Shown: in pieces, positions 46,421 through 56,999 of the stretch
Layout of the letters: each line of letters begins with the position of its first letter
How positions within the stretch are numbered: position 1 is the stretch's first letter
DNA from: Parasedimentitalea psychrophila
Lineage (GTDB): Bacteria; Pseudomonadota; Alphaproteobacteria; Rhodobacterales; Rhodobacteraceae
Assembly: GCF_030285785.1 (NCBI RefSeq)
Contig: NZ_CP127247.1
Location: forward strand, 4,239,501-4,303,500
DNA: 64,000 nucleotides
Direction: 5' to 3'
Translations under genes and position numbers: made by a program
The notes under the pieces: generated by a model
The model's database searches: none
The model's input: the letters and a program-made list of their open reading frames with translations, nothing else
Told to the model about the DNA's origin: nothing

Positions 46421-46957
46421 ATGCAAGCTGGCGTAAAACTACCCGACGTGACTTTCAACACTCGCGTGCGTGACGAGGCCGTCGGTGGACCAAACCCGTT
46501 CCGCTGGGAAGACAAGACAACCGCAGACTTTTTCAGCGGCAAGCGCGTGGTCCTGTTCTCGTTGCCCGGTGCCTTCACTCCGACCTGTTCAACCTACCAG
46601 CTGCCTGGCTTTGAAAACGGATTTGCCGATTTTGCCGCAAAGGGAATCGACGCGATCTACTGCATGTCGGTGAACGACAGCTTTGTGATGAACAAATGGG
46701 CCGAGTCGCAAAAGCTTCAGAACGTCAGCGTCATTCCTGATGGGTCCGGTGAATTCACCCGTAAGATGGGCATGCTGGTCGCCAAGGAAAACCTCGGGTT
46801 TGGCAACCGCTCCTGGCGCTACGCTGCGGTTGTTAATAACGGTGTGGTTGAGGCCTGGTTCGAAGAGCCCGGACTGGCAGACAACCACGGTGAAGACCCC
46901 TATGGCGTTTCCTCGCCGGAAACCGTTCTGACCTATCTGACAAAAGACGCGGCCTAA
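46421..46957 (+). CDS. peroxiredoxin, Prx5/AhpE-like 1-Cys type
   Basis: 178 residues. Peroxidatic Cys56 lies in LPGAFTPTCSTYQLPG, the hallmark of the Prx5 group. Cys81 is the only other cysteine, so there is no typical resolving residue; external thiols would be needed. It reduces hydrogen and organic peroxides. The ATG at 46421 has AGGAAAC before it. Divergent from lipA by 221 bases. Confidence 0.93.
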   Translation: MQAGVKLPDVTFNTRVRDEAVGGPNPFRWEDKTTADFFSGKRVVLFSLPGAFTPTCSTYQLPGFENGFADFAAKGIDAIYCMSVNDSFVMNKWAESQKLQNVSVIPDGSGEFTRKMGMLVAKENLGFGNRSWRYAAVVNNGVVEAWFEEPGLADNHGEDPYGVSSPETVLTYLTKDAA

Positions 46958-46976
46958 TCCTGCGTCTCACTGCGGT

Positions 46977-48167
46977 TCAAATCGGTGCTAGATCGGGCTC
47001 GCCAATGGCGGGCCCTTTTTCTGTCGCTGCTAAGAGCAGCCGGAAACCCGGAGATCGGACCCTAGGCAGGCCCGCGATCAGGCCAGCGATCAGGTTGTCT
47101 GACCCGGACAGCCCATCGTAATGGGCCTTCAGTTGCTGCAATGCGATCCGCAAAACCACCTTGCCCGAGCGTGCAGACCAGCCCAATTGGCGCTCCGCAG
47201 CCTCCAGCCCCAACAGATGACAACAACATCGAAGCGCAATGTCGCTCAGCCCTGCCCCCAGATGGTTGAGCGCCCCAGCGGCACGCCTCTTGGCTGCCTC
47301 TACAGGGTTGGTCATTTGCGATGCACCACAATGTTCCGTGCTAAATTGGTTTTGACCAAGTGCTAAATGATCCCCGATTTGCGCCAGCTCAAAATCCTCC
47401 CGCAGGCGCTCGCCAGCCGCCACCAGATCGGCGGTCAGAAAGGGTTTTCCATCGCGGTCATGTAGCCGCGCCAAAGTGTCCAGGGGGCTTTCCGCCAGCC
47501 CATATCTGACCCGCCGGGGTCTCTTTGAATTGACCTTGTCATGCTGCCCCTGCGCCGCAAAAGGCTGACCTGCCTCGCCAAACCCATCCGCCAGTATCTG
47601 CGCTCGGTTTTCAGCCGCCGCCATCATGACGCTCAACGCAGAGCGCCCAGAGGCCGTGATGTGATATCGGCTCAGCCGCCCCGGGCAGGCGCAGCTAATC
47701 CAGTCGCACAACGCCAGCGCTTCGGCGATATGACGGTCGACGACTGTTTTCTGAGCAGCCTCTGCCCCTGCTTCGCGGACGACAACCGCCTTGTCCATGC
47801 CTTCGGCCAGCGCCAGCACCGCGCCGCTATGGCACAGCCCCCGCAAAACCCGGCAAAGCTCCTGCTCAAATGTGGCCGCCCCCCCCTCCGGAGCGTCAAA
47901 CAGCTGACGCCCCGCCGCCGCCGCCGCCTCCGCCTCCGCCTCCGTCGATCCATAGTGACGGGCGGCAAGGTTTTGCAATGCGCCGTCAACCAGCGGATCA
48001 TCCCGCCGCGTTTCGATCCGACGCACCTGACGCAACACAGTCGAGGGGTGGCAGCCGGCCGCGCGTGCCAATTGCCGGATCGATTGTCCGGCTTCGGTAT
48101 GGTCCAGATAGCGGCTGGCTTCTTCAGGCACCCAATTCGGCAAGGGTGAAACTGGCTGTTTTTGCAT
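46977..48167 (-). CDS. helix-turn-helix protein with DUF6456 domain
   Basis: 396 residues. An N-terminal helix-turn-helix at about 28-50 (SIRQLARAAGCHPSTVLRQVRRIE) suggests DNA binding, and the C-terminal 150 residues (MTNPVEAAKRRAAG onward, with RCCCHLLGLEAAERQLGW) match what I recall as DUF6456. A glutamate-alanine stretch (about 74-85) is encoded by a GCC/GCCTCC trinucleotide run at 47913-47944, which stays in frame. Function unknown. ATG at 48167; divergent from the DUF6477-like gene across a region with DnaA boxes. Confidence 0.75.
   Translation of the reverse strand: MQKQPVSPLPNWVPEEASRYLDHTEAGQSIRQLARAAGCHPSTVLRQVRRIETRRDDPLVDGALQNLAARHYGSTEAEAEAAAAAGRQLFDAPEGGAATFEQELCRVLRGLCHSGAVLALAEGMDKAVVVREAGAEAAQKTVVDRHIAEALALCDWISCACPGRLSRYHITASGRSALSVMMAAAENRAQILADGFGEAGQPFAAQGQHDKVNSKRPRRVRYGLAESPLDTLARLHDRDGKPFLTADLVAAGERLREDFELAQIGDHLALGQNQFSTEHCGASQMTNPVEAAKRRAAGALNHLGAGLSDIALRCCCHLLGLEAAERQLGWSARSGKVVLRIALQQLKAHYDGLSGSDNLIAGLIAGLPRVRSPGFRLLLAATEKGPAIGEPDLAPI
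46995..47020 (+). terminator. terminator of the peroxiredoxin gene inside the DUF6456 3' end
   Basis: Stem 46995-47003 with 47007-47015 (9 bp, one wobble), then five Ts. It falls within the last codons of the convergent minus-strand gene. Confidence 0.65.
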
Positions 48168-48201
48168 TCTCTGATATCCCAACAGCAGGCAGTCAGGTCA
48201 A

Positions 48202-48380
48202 ATCATCCACCGTTTATCCCCATATTTACCCACACGGCGCCGGTGACCTGCTTATCCCTCATTTCAACAATCATTCATTTCTGCCATCATTGTTTCCATT
48301 TGGTAATCAATAATAAAGGCACCGCTCGCAGGTACTGCATCGCAGCAACACCCGGCAAAGTTGTGAGATACTGTGGATAA
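48202..48380. promoter_or_regulatory. cluster of DnaA-box-like 9-mers in an AT-richer intergenic region
   Basis: Between two divergent genes lie TTATCCCCA (48214-48222) and TTACCCACA (48226-48234), each one mismatch from TTATCCACA; a perfect TTATCCACA on the minus strand (48372-48380); and weaker TTATCCCTC (48252-48260) and TCATCCACC (48203-48211). The sequence from about 48260 to 48315 is clearly AT-rich. About 0.05 sites with at most one mismatch are expected by chance in this length; three occur. Confidence 0.5.
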
Positions 48381-48403
48381 CTCGCACACAGAAAGGACCG
48401 GAA

Positions 48404-48760
48404 ATGTTGGATCTGATTGCACGGCTATCGTCTCTGCATCGCCCACGGCTTTTGATCCGCGCAGCCCGCATCGGGGCTCGCGACTATAGCCGAACCCGCC
48501 ATCTGCCACGGCTTTTGGGATATGGCGGATTGCCCAGGCCAGCTTCGGCGGTGATGCAATTGATCGAACAGGAGCAACACCTAAACCAAAGGCGCCTCGA
48601 CAATGAACCCGGCTACCCGCTGACCCGCCACGTAGAGGTGCTGATCGCGATGATGGGCGAGTCGCAGCTACTGTCAGACAACCAACAACAGCGCCCCAAA
48701 AATGCGGCGGCCACCGATACCGGCAGCCGCCCTGTTTCATTTCAAAAAGCCGGTTGCTGA
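48404..48760 (+). CDS. DUF6477-like small basic protein
   Basis: 118 residues, rich in Arg and Leu. LSSLHRPRLLIRAARIGARDYSR at the start and RHVEVLIAMMGESQLL near the end match my memory of DUF6477, a Rhodobacterales family without known function. Good ribosome site (AAAGGA) before the ATG at 48404. The perfect DnaA box ends 24 bases before the ATG, in its promoter region. Confidence 0.72.
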   Translation: MLDLIARLSSLHRPRLLIRAARIGARDYSRTRHLPRLLGYGGLPRPASAVMQLIEQEQHLNQRRLDNEPGYPLTRHVEVLIAMMGESQLLSDNQQQRPKNAAATDTGSRPVSFQKAGC

Positions 48761-48769
48761 CACCCGGAG

Positions 48770-50314
48770 TTATGCAAAGGCGTCAGACATCGTGGCTTTC
48801 TTGTCCGCCACATAGGCCACCAATGCCGCATAGATTTCCGGATCCATACTGGGGGCTTTATAATTCGCGATCAGATGGGCCACCCGATCGCTGGCCAGCG
48901 CGGTGGTGTCGCGCGCGCCCTCCTCATCCCAGGTCTCAAAGGGCTTGTAGTCAAAGACCTCGGATTTCCAGAATGCGGTCTTGAAATTGGCCTGCGTATG
49001 GGCACAACCAAGATAATGCCCCCCCGGCCCAACTTCACGGATCGCGTCCATGGCCTGATCTTCTTCCTCCATCGGCACGCCCTTGGCCAGCCCATGCAAT
49101 GTGCCCAACTGGTCGGCATCCATCACAAATTTCTCGAACGACGCCACCAGCCCGCCTTCCAGCCAGCCACAAGAATGCAGCATAAAGTTGACGCCGGACA
49201 TCAGCCCCATATTCAGGCTGTTGGCGGTTTCATAAGCCGCCTGCGCATCGGGAAGCTTTGAGCCACAGAACGACCCGGATGAGCGGAATGGCAGACCCAG
49301 TCGGCGCGCCAGCTGGCCGGCCCCATAGGTCACCAGTGAGGCCTCGGGGGTGCCAAATGTCGGTGCCCCGGAATTCATATCGATCGAGCTGACAAAAGCT
49401 CCAAAAATCACCGGTGCGCCGGGACGGATCAACTGGCTATAGGCGATGCCTGCCATTACTTCGGCCAGCACCTGGGTCAAGGTCCCAGCCACCGAAACCG
49501 GCGCCATAGCACCGCCGACAATGAACGGCGAAATGATGCATGCTTGGTTGTTCTTTGCGTAAACCTCCAGCGCTCCCATCATCACATCGTCAAAGGTCAT
49601 CGGCGAGTTGATGTTGATCAGCGAGGTCATTACGGTGTTGTTCTGCACAAACTCCTTGCCGAACAGGATCTCGCACATTTCAACACTGTCCCGCGCCCGG
49701 CTGGGATCGGTCACCGAGCCCATGAACGGCTTGTCCGACAGTGTCATATGGGCCAGCAACATATCCAGATGCCGCTTGTTCACCGGAATATCCGTTGGCT
49801 CACAAACCGTACCACCAGAGTGATGCAGCCACTTCGACATATAGGCGAGCTTCACGAACTTCTCGAAATCGGCTATGGTGGCATAGCGGCGGCCGCCTTC
49901 GACGTCCCGCACAAACGGCGGTCCGTAGACCGGGGCGCAAACCAGGTTCTTGCCGCCGATGACAACTGATTTCTCAGGATTGCGGGCATGCTGGGTAAAC
50001 TCGGACGGCGCCGTGGCGATCAGTTTCTTGGCCAGGCCGCGCGGGATCCGCACCCGTTCGCCCTCGACCTCAGCACCGGCATCACGCCACCGCTGCAGCG
50101 CCGCCGGATTGTCGACGAAATTGACACCAATTTCAGCCAGCACCGTTTCGGCATTGGTCTCAATCACCACCAAAGCCTCTTCGCTCAACACCTCGAAATT
50201 CGGGATATTGCGCTCGATGTATTTGGCCGTTTCAATTTTAACAGCGGTCCGTTCAGCGCGGCGCGATGCCCCACCCCCTGAACGGCCGCGTCGACGTGGA
50301 GTTTCTTCGGCCAT
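48770..50314 (-). CDS. MttB-family (trimethylamine methyltransferase-like) protein, non-pyrrolysine
   Basis: 514 residues with a TIM-barrel methyltransferase fold. The N terminus is basic and glycine-rich; GSVTDPSRARDS, PFIVGGAMAPVSVAGTL and SGSFCGSKLPDAQA are family stretches. There is no in-frame UAG, so it belongs to the widespread non-pyrrolysine group, some of which demethylate glycine betaine or other quaternary amines onto a corrinoid protein. No corrinoid protein or tetrahydrofolate methyltransferase gene is adjacent, so the substrate is unknown. Confidence 0.87.
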   Translation of the reverse strand: MAEETPRRRGRSGGGASRRAERTAVKIETAKYIERNIPNFEVLSEEALVVIETNAETVLAEIGVNFVDNPAALQRWRDAGAEVEGERVRIPRGLAKKLIATAPSEFTQHARNPEKSVVIGGKNLVCAPVYGPPFVRDVEGGRRYATIADFEKFVKLAYMSKWLHHSGGTVCEPTDIPVNKRHLDMLLAHMTLSDKPFMGSVTDPSRARDSVEMCEILFGKEFVQNNTVMTSLININSPMTFDDVMMGALEVYAKNNQACIISPFIVGGAMAPVSVAGTLTQVLAEVMAGIAYSQLIRPGAPVIFGAFVSSIDMNSGAPTFGTPEASLVTYGAGQLARRLGLPFRSSGSFCGSKLPDAQAAYETANSLNMGLMSGVNFMLHSCGWLEGGLVASFEKFVMDADQLGTLHGLAKGVPMEEEDQAMDAIREVGPGGHYLGCAHTQANFKTAFWKSEVFDYKPFETWDEEGARDTTALASDRVAHLIANYKAPSMDPEIYAALVAYVADKKATMSDAFA

Positions 50315-50593
50315 ATTCTGTCCTCTTTAGCATACGTATTGTTATCTTTACCTACCCCAGCAATGGCGGGTGCCGTCGAAGGATAACGGCCATTCAAGTT
50401 GAAAAGCGACATTCCCTCGGGCCGACCCGTCCGCCCGACTTATTTCATCTCTTCAAAAAATTACCCTGGGGGGATGGCCCGCAAGGCCAGAGCGGGCAGC
50501 CAGCCCGCCTTTGGTGTCCCGATACCGCAAAACACCACCGCCGTTTGTGTAATTTCCCTTGCGAAACCTCTTGGTCTGGCCTATGGCGCCAGC

Positions 50594-52162
<1,569 letters not shown>

Positions 52163-52182
52163 TCCCTCTGTGACCTTGCCGT

Positions 52183-52220
52183 CAACACCCCGCGATCTCT
52201 GGTCGCGGGGTGTTGCATTT
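52183..52220 (+). terminator. terminator of guaA
   Basis: Perfect 13-bp stem, 52183-52195 with 52203-52215, 7-base loop, followed by a short T run (cattt). Confidence 0.85.
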
Positions 52221-52304
52221 CCAGCCTCAGGCCCGGCCTTTCTGGCGGCTTGACGGCAGCGAAAATTTGACGCCTTCTCGGCCACGCACAGGCAAGGAAA
52301 GAAT

Positions 52305-53204
52305 ATGTCAGACCAACCCGTTCAGATCGGACGTGCAGCGCTGTGGATGATTGGCGCAATCACCTCATTTTCAGCCATGGCCATCGCCGGGCGTGAAGTG
52401 AGCTTTGCCCTCGATACATTTGAAATCATGTTGTATCGCAGCGTGGTTGGAGTGTGTGTTGTGGCGATTGTGCTCACCGCAACCGGACAGTGGCATCAGG
52501 TCTCGCGGCAGCGGCTGGGCAGCCATCTGATCCGCAATGCGGCCCATTTCACCGGCCAGAACCTGTGGTTTTTTGCCGTCACCGCAATCCCGCTGGCGCA
52601 GGTGTTTGCGCTGGAATTCACCTCTCCGCTTTGGGTCATCCTGATATCGCCGTTTTTGTTGGGCGAGCGGCTGACCCGCACCCGCAGTCTGGCGGCACTT
52701 GGCGGGTTTATCGGCATCCTGATTGTCGCCCGGCCAAGCCCGGAAACGATGAATATCGGCGTCCTCACCGCCGCCGCCTCGGCTGTTTTCTTTGCTTTGA
52801 CCAACATATTTACCAAACGACTGACGCGGGTTGAAAGCACCGGATCCATCCTGTTGTGGCTGACCACCATGCAACTGGTGATGGGGTTTCTGGCCGCTGG
52901 ATATGACGGTGACATTACCCTGCCCGACCTGACAACCCTACCCTGGTTGATCCTGATCGGCTTGGCGGGATTGACCGCGCATTTCTGCCTCACCAACGCC
53001 CTTGCGGTCGCCCCGGCGACAGTGGTTGTGCCGATTGATTTCACCCGCCTGCCGCTGATCGCGGTGTTGGGCATGCTGCTTTACAACGAGCCACTGGATA
53101 TTTGGGTATTCTGTGGCGCAATTGTCATATTCGCCGCTAACTATATGAATATAATGGATGCTAAGCAGCCCAAACAGGCGCGCGCGACCTGTACGGCACG
53201 CTGA
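52305..53204 (+). CDS. EamA/DMT-family transporter
   Basis: 299 residues with about ten hydrophobic segments as two repeats of five. The RSVVGVCVV, AQVFALEFTSPLWVILISP and GFIGILIVARP stretches are typical of EamA proteins related to RhaT/S-adenosylmethionine-type exporters. Substrate unknown. AAGGAAAG precedes the ATG. Confidence 0.88.
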   Translation: MSDQPVQIGRAALWMIGAITSFSAMAIAGREVSFALDTFEIMLYRSVVGVCVVAIVLTATGQWHQVSRQRLGSHLIRNAAHFTGQNLWFFAVTAIPLAQVFALEFTSPLWVILISPFLLGERLTRTRSLAALGGFIGILIVARPSPETMNIGVLTAAASAVFFALTNIFTKRLTRVESTGSILLWLTTMQLVMGFLAAGYDGDITLPDLTTLPWLILIGLAGLTAHFCLTNALAVAPATVVVPIDFTRLPLIAVLGMLLYNEPLDIWVFCGAIVIFAANYMNIMDAKQPKQARATCTAR

Positions 53205-53321
53205 AATTTCAACAGTCAGACTAGGGTTCCGCGCCGTAATCATTGATCTGACAATTTGATATTGATTAGCTTCGCTTCAGAATAAGAAAAAATGCCAGGC
53301 TTCGGCCTGAGGGGAGAGACA

Positions 53322-54428
53322 ATGAAAAACTATCTTGCAACGTCAGCTGCGCTGGCGCTGATTTCCGGCGCTGCGTCCGCCGGTGGCATCGACCGTTCGG
53401 GACAGGGTGTGAACATCCTGTTCGAGGATGGCACCTATGTGCAGATGTCATACAGCCACGTATCACCTGACGTGAACGGTAGCCCACCTGCCGGTTTTCC
53501 TTTTGCGTCGAATAATGTGGCGCAGTCCTACAGTTACGGCAGTTTTGGCTATAAGCAAAAGCTGACAGACCGCCTGGATGCCGCCATCATCATCGACCAG
53601 CCATTTGGGGCGCATGTTCTGTATGCAGATGGTCCTTTTTCATCGGCCGGCCCTTTGCCTTATAATGCTATGGCAGAGATCGACAGCCATGCGATTACAG
53701 GCCTTCTGCAATATAACTTTGATGGCGGTTTTAGTGTCCACGGCGGTTTCCGCGCTTTGACAGTTGATGGGACAATCAATTCCGGTGACGGAAAACTCAA
53801 CGCCAGCAGCGACTACGATTTTGGCGGCGTCATTGGGGTTGCCTATGAAAAACCTGATATTGCTCTACGCGTTGCTTTAACTTACTCCTCTGCAATTACT
53901 GCCGGTTTTTCGTCCTCTCAAGAACAACTGGTGTCCCCCGCCCCTGCATACATCTCAACCAATCCAATTTTTGATCTTGAGTTCCCTGAAAGCGTCAACC
54001 TTGACTTTCAGACTGGGATTGCAAAAGACACCTTACTATTTGGCTCGGTCCGTTGGGTCGGATGGGGAGGCTTCAGCCTAGTCACCCCAGGCGCAGCTGG
54101 AGACATCGAATGGGTGAATTTCGATGATGACACCATTACCTACGAAATAGGTATCGGGCGCCAAATCACCGACAAGCTGTCCTTGGCGGTTTCTCTTGGC
54201 TTCGAAGAACCCGGAACCCGTCCCAGCACAACAGCTTTGGCACCGACAACTGGATCAACCAGCATTGGCCTCGGCGGCACCTACCAGGCAACTGACAAAC
54301 TGTCGATTTCCGGTGGCGTTCGCTACGTTGTTCCAGGCGATCAATATGTAAATTCGGACGCTGGTCCCATTTTGTTTGAAGACAGCAGCGCCATCGCTGT
54401 CGGCCTTCGCTTGGGCTACAGCTTCTAA
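53322..54428 (+). CDS. outer-membrane porin of the FadL/OmpP1 type
   Basis: 368 residues. Signal peptide with cleavage after AASA (about residue 20), then beta-strand-like alternation, ending with an aromatic residue (GLRLGYSF) as outer-membrane barrels do. The N-terminal GGIDRSGQGVNILFEDG is the FadL-type plug region. Such channels pass hydrophobic compounds. GGGGAGAG lies before the ATG at 53322. Confidence 0.83.
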   Translation: MKNYLATSAALALISGAASAGGIDRSGQGVNILFEDGTYVQMSYSHVSPDVNGSPPAGFPFASNNVAQSYSYGSFGYKQKLTDRLDAAIIIDQPFGAHVLYADGPFSSAGPLPYNAMAEIDSHAITGLLQYNFDGGFSVHGGFRALTVDGTINSGDGKLNASSDYDFGGVIGVAYEKPDIALRVALTYSSAITAGFSSSQEQLVSPAPAYISTNPIFDLEFPESVNLDFQTGIAKDTLLFGSVRWVGWGGFSLVTPGAAGDIEWVNFDDDTITYEIGIGRQITDKLSLAVSLGFEEPGTRPSTTALAPTTGSTSIGLGGTYQATDKLSISGGVRYVVPGDQYVNSDAGPILFEDSSAIAVGLRLGYSF

Positions 54429-54456
54429 AAGCCACACCGACCACACCATACCACCA

Positions 54457-54487
54457 CGCCTCGCGACTTTTCGCGGGGCGTTTTTTT
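54457..54487 (+). terminator. rho-independent terminator of the FadL-type gene
   Basis: 10-bp stem (54457-54466 with 54471-54480, one wobble pair), 4-base loop, seven Ts. Confidence 0.9.
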
Positions 54488-54576
54488 GTGCCCAACCCGA
54501 CAACTCCCAAGCCGATGATTGACCCTGCGCTCCTCACTGGCTAGCAAGGCGGGACACCACAGGGACCACAGCCACC

Positions 54577-55452
54577 ATGCTTTATTCTTCCGCACAGGAC
54601 TGGCGCGATGCGCCGCACAAACGGGTGCTGTTCTTTGGCATGTCCGGGCTGGGAAAAACCCATGTCAGCAATATGCTGCGCGACGGCGGCCAGTGGTTCC
54701 ACTACTCCATCGATTACCGCATCGGCACCCGCTACATGGGCGAATACATCGCCGACAACGCCAAGGCCGAGGCGATGAAAGTGCCGTTCCTGCGCGATCT
54801 TCTGCTGTCGGATTCGATCTATATCGGCTCAAACATCAGCTTTGAGAACCTGACCCCGGTGGCCAGCTATCTGGGCAAACCCGGTGCGCTGTCCCAGGGC
54901 GGCCTGCCGATAGAGGAGTATCGTCGTCGTCAGGAACAGTTCCGTCTGGCCGAGATCCACGCCCTGCTCGACACCGAATATTTCGCCGACCGCGCACAGC
55001 GCCTCTATGGCTATGATAACTTCATCTGTGACACAGGTGGGTCAATCTGCGAATGGGTGGATGCCGATGACCCCAAGGATCCGGTGCTGTCGGAACTGTC
55101 CAGCCGGGCGCTAATGGTCTGGATCAAGGGCGATGACGCCCATTCAGAAGAACTGGTGCGCCGCTTTGACCGCGCCCCCAAGCCAATGTCCTATCAGCCG
55201 CAATTCCTGAGTCGCGTCTGGGATGAATATCTGTGCGAAAACAATATCGAAGCCGGTGATGTTAATCCTGATGCCTTCATCCGCTGGACCTATGCTCAGG
55301 CGCTGGCCCACCGGCAGCCACGCTATGCGGCGATGGCGAGAAACTGGGGCGTCACCGTCACCGCCGATCAAGTCGCCGCAGCCACAGATCAGGACCGGTT
55401 CACCGATCTGATCGCCGGCGCAATTGACGCAGCCCTTGAGACCCGCCCTTAA
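54577..55452 (+). CDS. P-loop ATPase-like protein upstream of metA, function unknown
   Basis: 291 residues. Walker A-like GMSGLGKTHVS at about 21-31, and a possible Walker B around NFICDTGGSICEW. The rest is soluble and shows no membrane segment or second recognised domain. It may be a kinase or nucleotide-dependent switch. It is followed by metA after 45 bases on the same strand, so they are probably cotranscribed. I do not recognise a named family. Confidence 0.72.
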   Translation: MLYSSAQDWRDAPHKRVLFFGMSGLGKTHVSNMLRDGGQWFHYSIDYRIGTRYMGEYIADNAKAEAMKVPFLRDLLLSDSIYIGSNISFENLTPVASYLGKPGALSQGGLPIEEYRRRQEQFRLAEIHALLDTEYFADRAQRLYGYDNFICDTGGSICEWVDADDPKDPVLSELSSRALMVWIKGDDAHSEELVRRFDRAPKPMSYQPQFLSRVWDEYLCENNIEAGDVNPDAFIRWTYAQALAHRQPRYAAMARNWGVTVTADQVAAATDQDRFTDLIAGAIDAALETRP

Positions 55453-55497
55453 AACCCTTATCTGCAACTTCCCTGATCCAGCCCGCGAGACCCTGAT

Positions 55498-56415
55498 ATG
55501 CCTATCAAAATTCCGTCTGACCTGCCCGCCTATGACGTTCTGACGAACGAAGGTGTGATGGTGATGTCACCGGATCAGGCGGCGCGTCAGGATATCCGGC
55601 CCCTGCGCATCGCGCTGCTCAACCTGATGCCCAAGAAGATCCAGACCGAGAACCAGTTTGCCCGGCTGATTGGCGCGACGCCGCTGCAGATTGATCTGAC
55701 CCTGATCCGGATGAGCGAGCACCGCACCCGCAACACAGCGGCCGAACATATGGCGGAATTCTACCTGCCGTTTTCCGAGCTGCGTGACCAGAAGTTTGAC
55801 GGGCTGATCATCACCGGCGCCCCGATCGAGCATCTGGATTTCACCGATGTCACCTATTGGCAGGAAATGCGCGAGGTGTTCGAGTGGACCCAGACCAATG
55901 TGCATTCCACCTTTGGCGTCTGCTGGGGCGGCATGGCGATGATCAATCATTTCCACGGCATTAAGAAACACAGTCTGCCGCACAAGGCCTTTGGCTGTTT
56001 CCGGCAGCAAAACCTGGTGCCAACCTCTCCCTACCTGCGCGGTTTTTCCGATGATTTTGTGATCCCCGTGTCGCGCTGGACCGAAATGCGCCAGCATGAG
56101 GTTGATCAGCACCCTGGCCTGCAAACCCTGCTGGGCAGCCCCGAAGTTGGCCCCTGCCTGATCGAAGACCCGGCGCACCGGGCGCTGTATATCTTCAACC
56201 ACTTTGAATATGACAGTGACAGCCTGAAACAAGAATACGACCGTGACGTGGCCGAAGGCACGCCGATCAATGTGCCAGATAACTACTATCCAGAGAACGA
56301 CCCCAGCCAAAAACCGCTGAATCGCTGGCGCAGTCAGGCGCATCTGCTCTATGGCAACTGGATCAACGAAATCTATCAGACCACCCCCTATGACAGGGCC
56401 GATATCGGCCGTTAG
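55498..56415 (+). CDS. metA: homoserine O-acyltransferase MetA, predicted acetyl-CoA type
   Basis: 305 residues. Acylates homoserine in methionine synthesis. Nucleophile Cys142 lies in GVCWGGMAM, and the His-Glu pair is in the NHFEYDSD region. Position 111, which is Gly in the succinyl-specific E. coli enzyme, is Glu here (TGAPIEH); Glu111 is known to favour acetyl-CoA. The gene may therefore be better called homoserine O-acetyltransferase. ATG at 55498; it converges on the HNH gene with only 17 bases between stops. Confidence 0.94.
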   Translation: MPIKIPSDLPAYDVLTNEGVMVMSPDQAARQDIRPLRIALLNLMPKKIQTENQFARLIGATPLQIDLTLIRMSEHRTRNTAAEHMAEFYLPFSELRDQKFDGLIITGAPIEHLDFTDVTYWQEMREVFEWTQTNVHSTFGVCWGGMAMINHFHGIKKHSLPHKAFGCFRQQNLVPTSPYLRGFSDDFVIPVSRWTEMRQHEVDQHPGLQTLLGSPEVGPCLIEDPAHRALYIFNHFEYDSDSLKQEYDRDVAEGTPINVPDNYYPENDPSQKPLNRWRSQAHLLYGNWINEIYQTTPYDRADIGR

Positions 56416-56432
56416 GCGGCGGGGCTGATGCG

Positions 56433-56999
56433 TCAGCTCTCTAGCTCAGCGCCCCAGTACAGATAGTCCATCCAGGTCTGGTGCAAGCCCCCTGCGGCCA
56501 AGGGCTGACGCCGGGCCGCAGCGTCCAATTGGTGCGCCGTGGGCTCAAACGGCGGCCGCAACAGGCGCATTCCAGCCTGCTTTGGTGTTCTGTTGGCCTT
56601 GCGCAGATTATCCGCCTCGCAGGATGCCACAATATTGCACCACACCGAGCCGCCGCCCTTGCTGCGGGGCACCACATGGTCAAACGTCAGGTCTTTTGCC
56701 TGAAACCGTTCACCACAATACTGGCATTTGAACTCATCGCGCAGAAACAGATTGTAGCGGGTAAAGCCAACCGTCCTTCGTTTGTGATAACGCCTCAGCG
56801 CCACCACGGCCGGCACCTCAAAGGACTGCGTGGCCGAGTGAACAATGATGTCGTCATAACATTTTATCTGCACCACCCGGTCCTGGTGAACAGCCACAAA
56901 GGCGCTTTGCCAGTTCCACACGGACAGCGGCGCCCAGCTGAGCGGCTGCATATTTGCATTCAGGACCAATGTCCGCAACGAGCCAACAGCCTGGTTCAT
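56433..56999 (-). CDS. HNH endonuclease domain protein
   Basis: 188 residues. Zinc-binding CQYCGERF followed by LTFDHVVPRSKGG and a C-terminal NIVASCEADN are the HNH core with its two cysteine pairs. The N-terminal half (TLVLNANMQPLSWAPLSVWNWQ) is typical of the small chromosomal HNH proteins found in many alphaproteobacteria, whose role is not settled. Its start overlaps the stop of a small upstream frame as ATGA. Confidence 0.88.
   Translation of the reverse strand: MNQAVGSLRTLVLNANMQPLSWAPLSVWNWQSAFVAVHQDRVVQIKCYDDIIVHSATQSFEVPAVVALRRYHKRRTVGFTRYNLFLRDEFKCQYCGERFQAKDLTFDHVVPRSKGGGSVWCNIVASCEADNLRKANRTPKQAGMRLLRPPFEPTAHQLDAAARRQPLAAGGLHQTWMDYLYWGAELES

Noticed and set aside
47913-47944. 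GCC/GCCTCC trinucleotide run as a phase-variation tract
   Set aside because: Units are multiples of three inside a coding frame, so length changes would only alter an Ala/Glu stretch.
47541-48149. 202-codon plus-strand frame opposite the DUF6456 gene
   Set aside because: Proline/arginine-rich translation typical of an antisense shadow; the minus-strand gene has an HTH and domain match.
48170-48403. Chromosomal replication origin at the DnaA-box cluster
   Set aside because: As a firm call: no hemE, parAB, gidAB or dnaA is nearby as at the alphaproteobacterial origins I know, and only three good boxes are present. Kept as a regulatory cluster finding instead.
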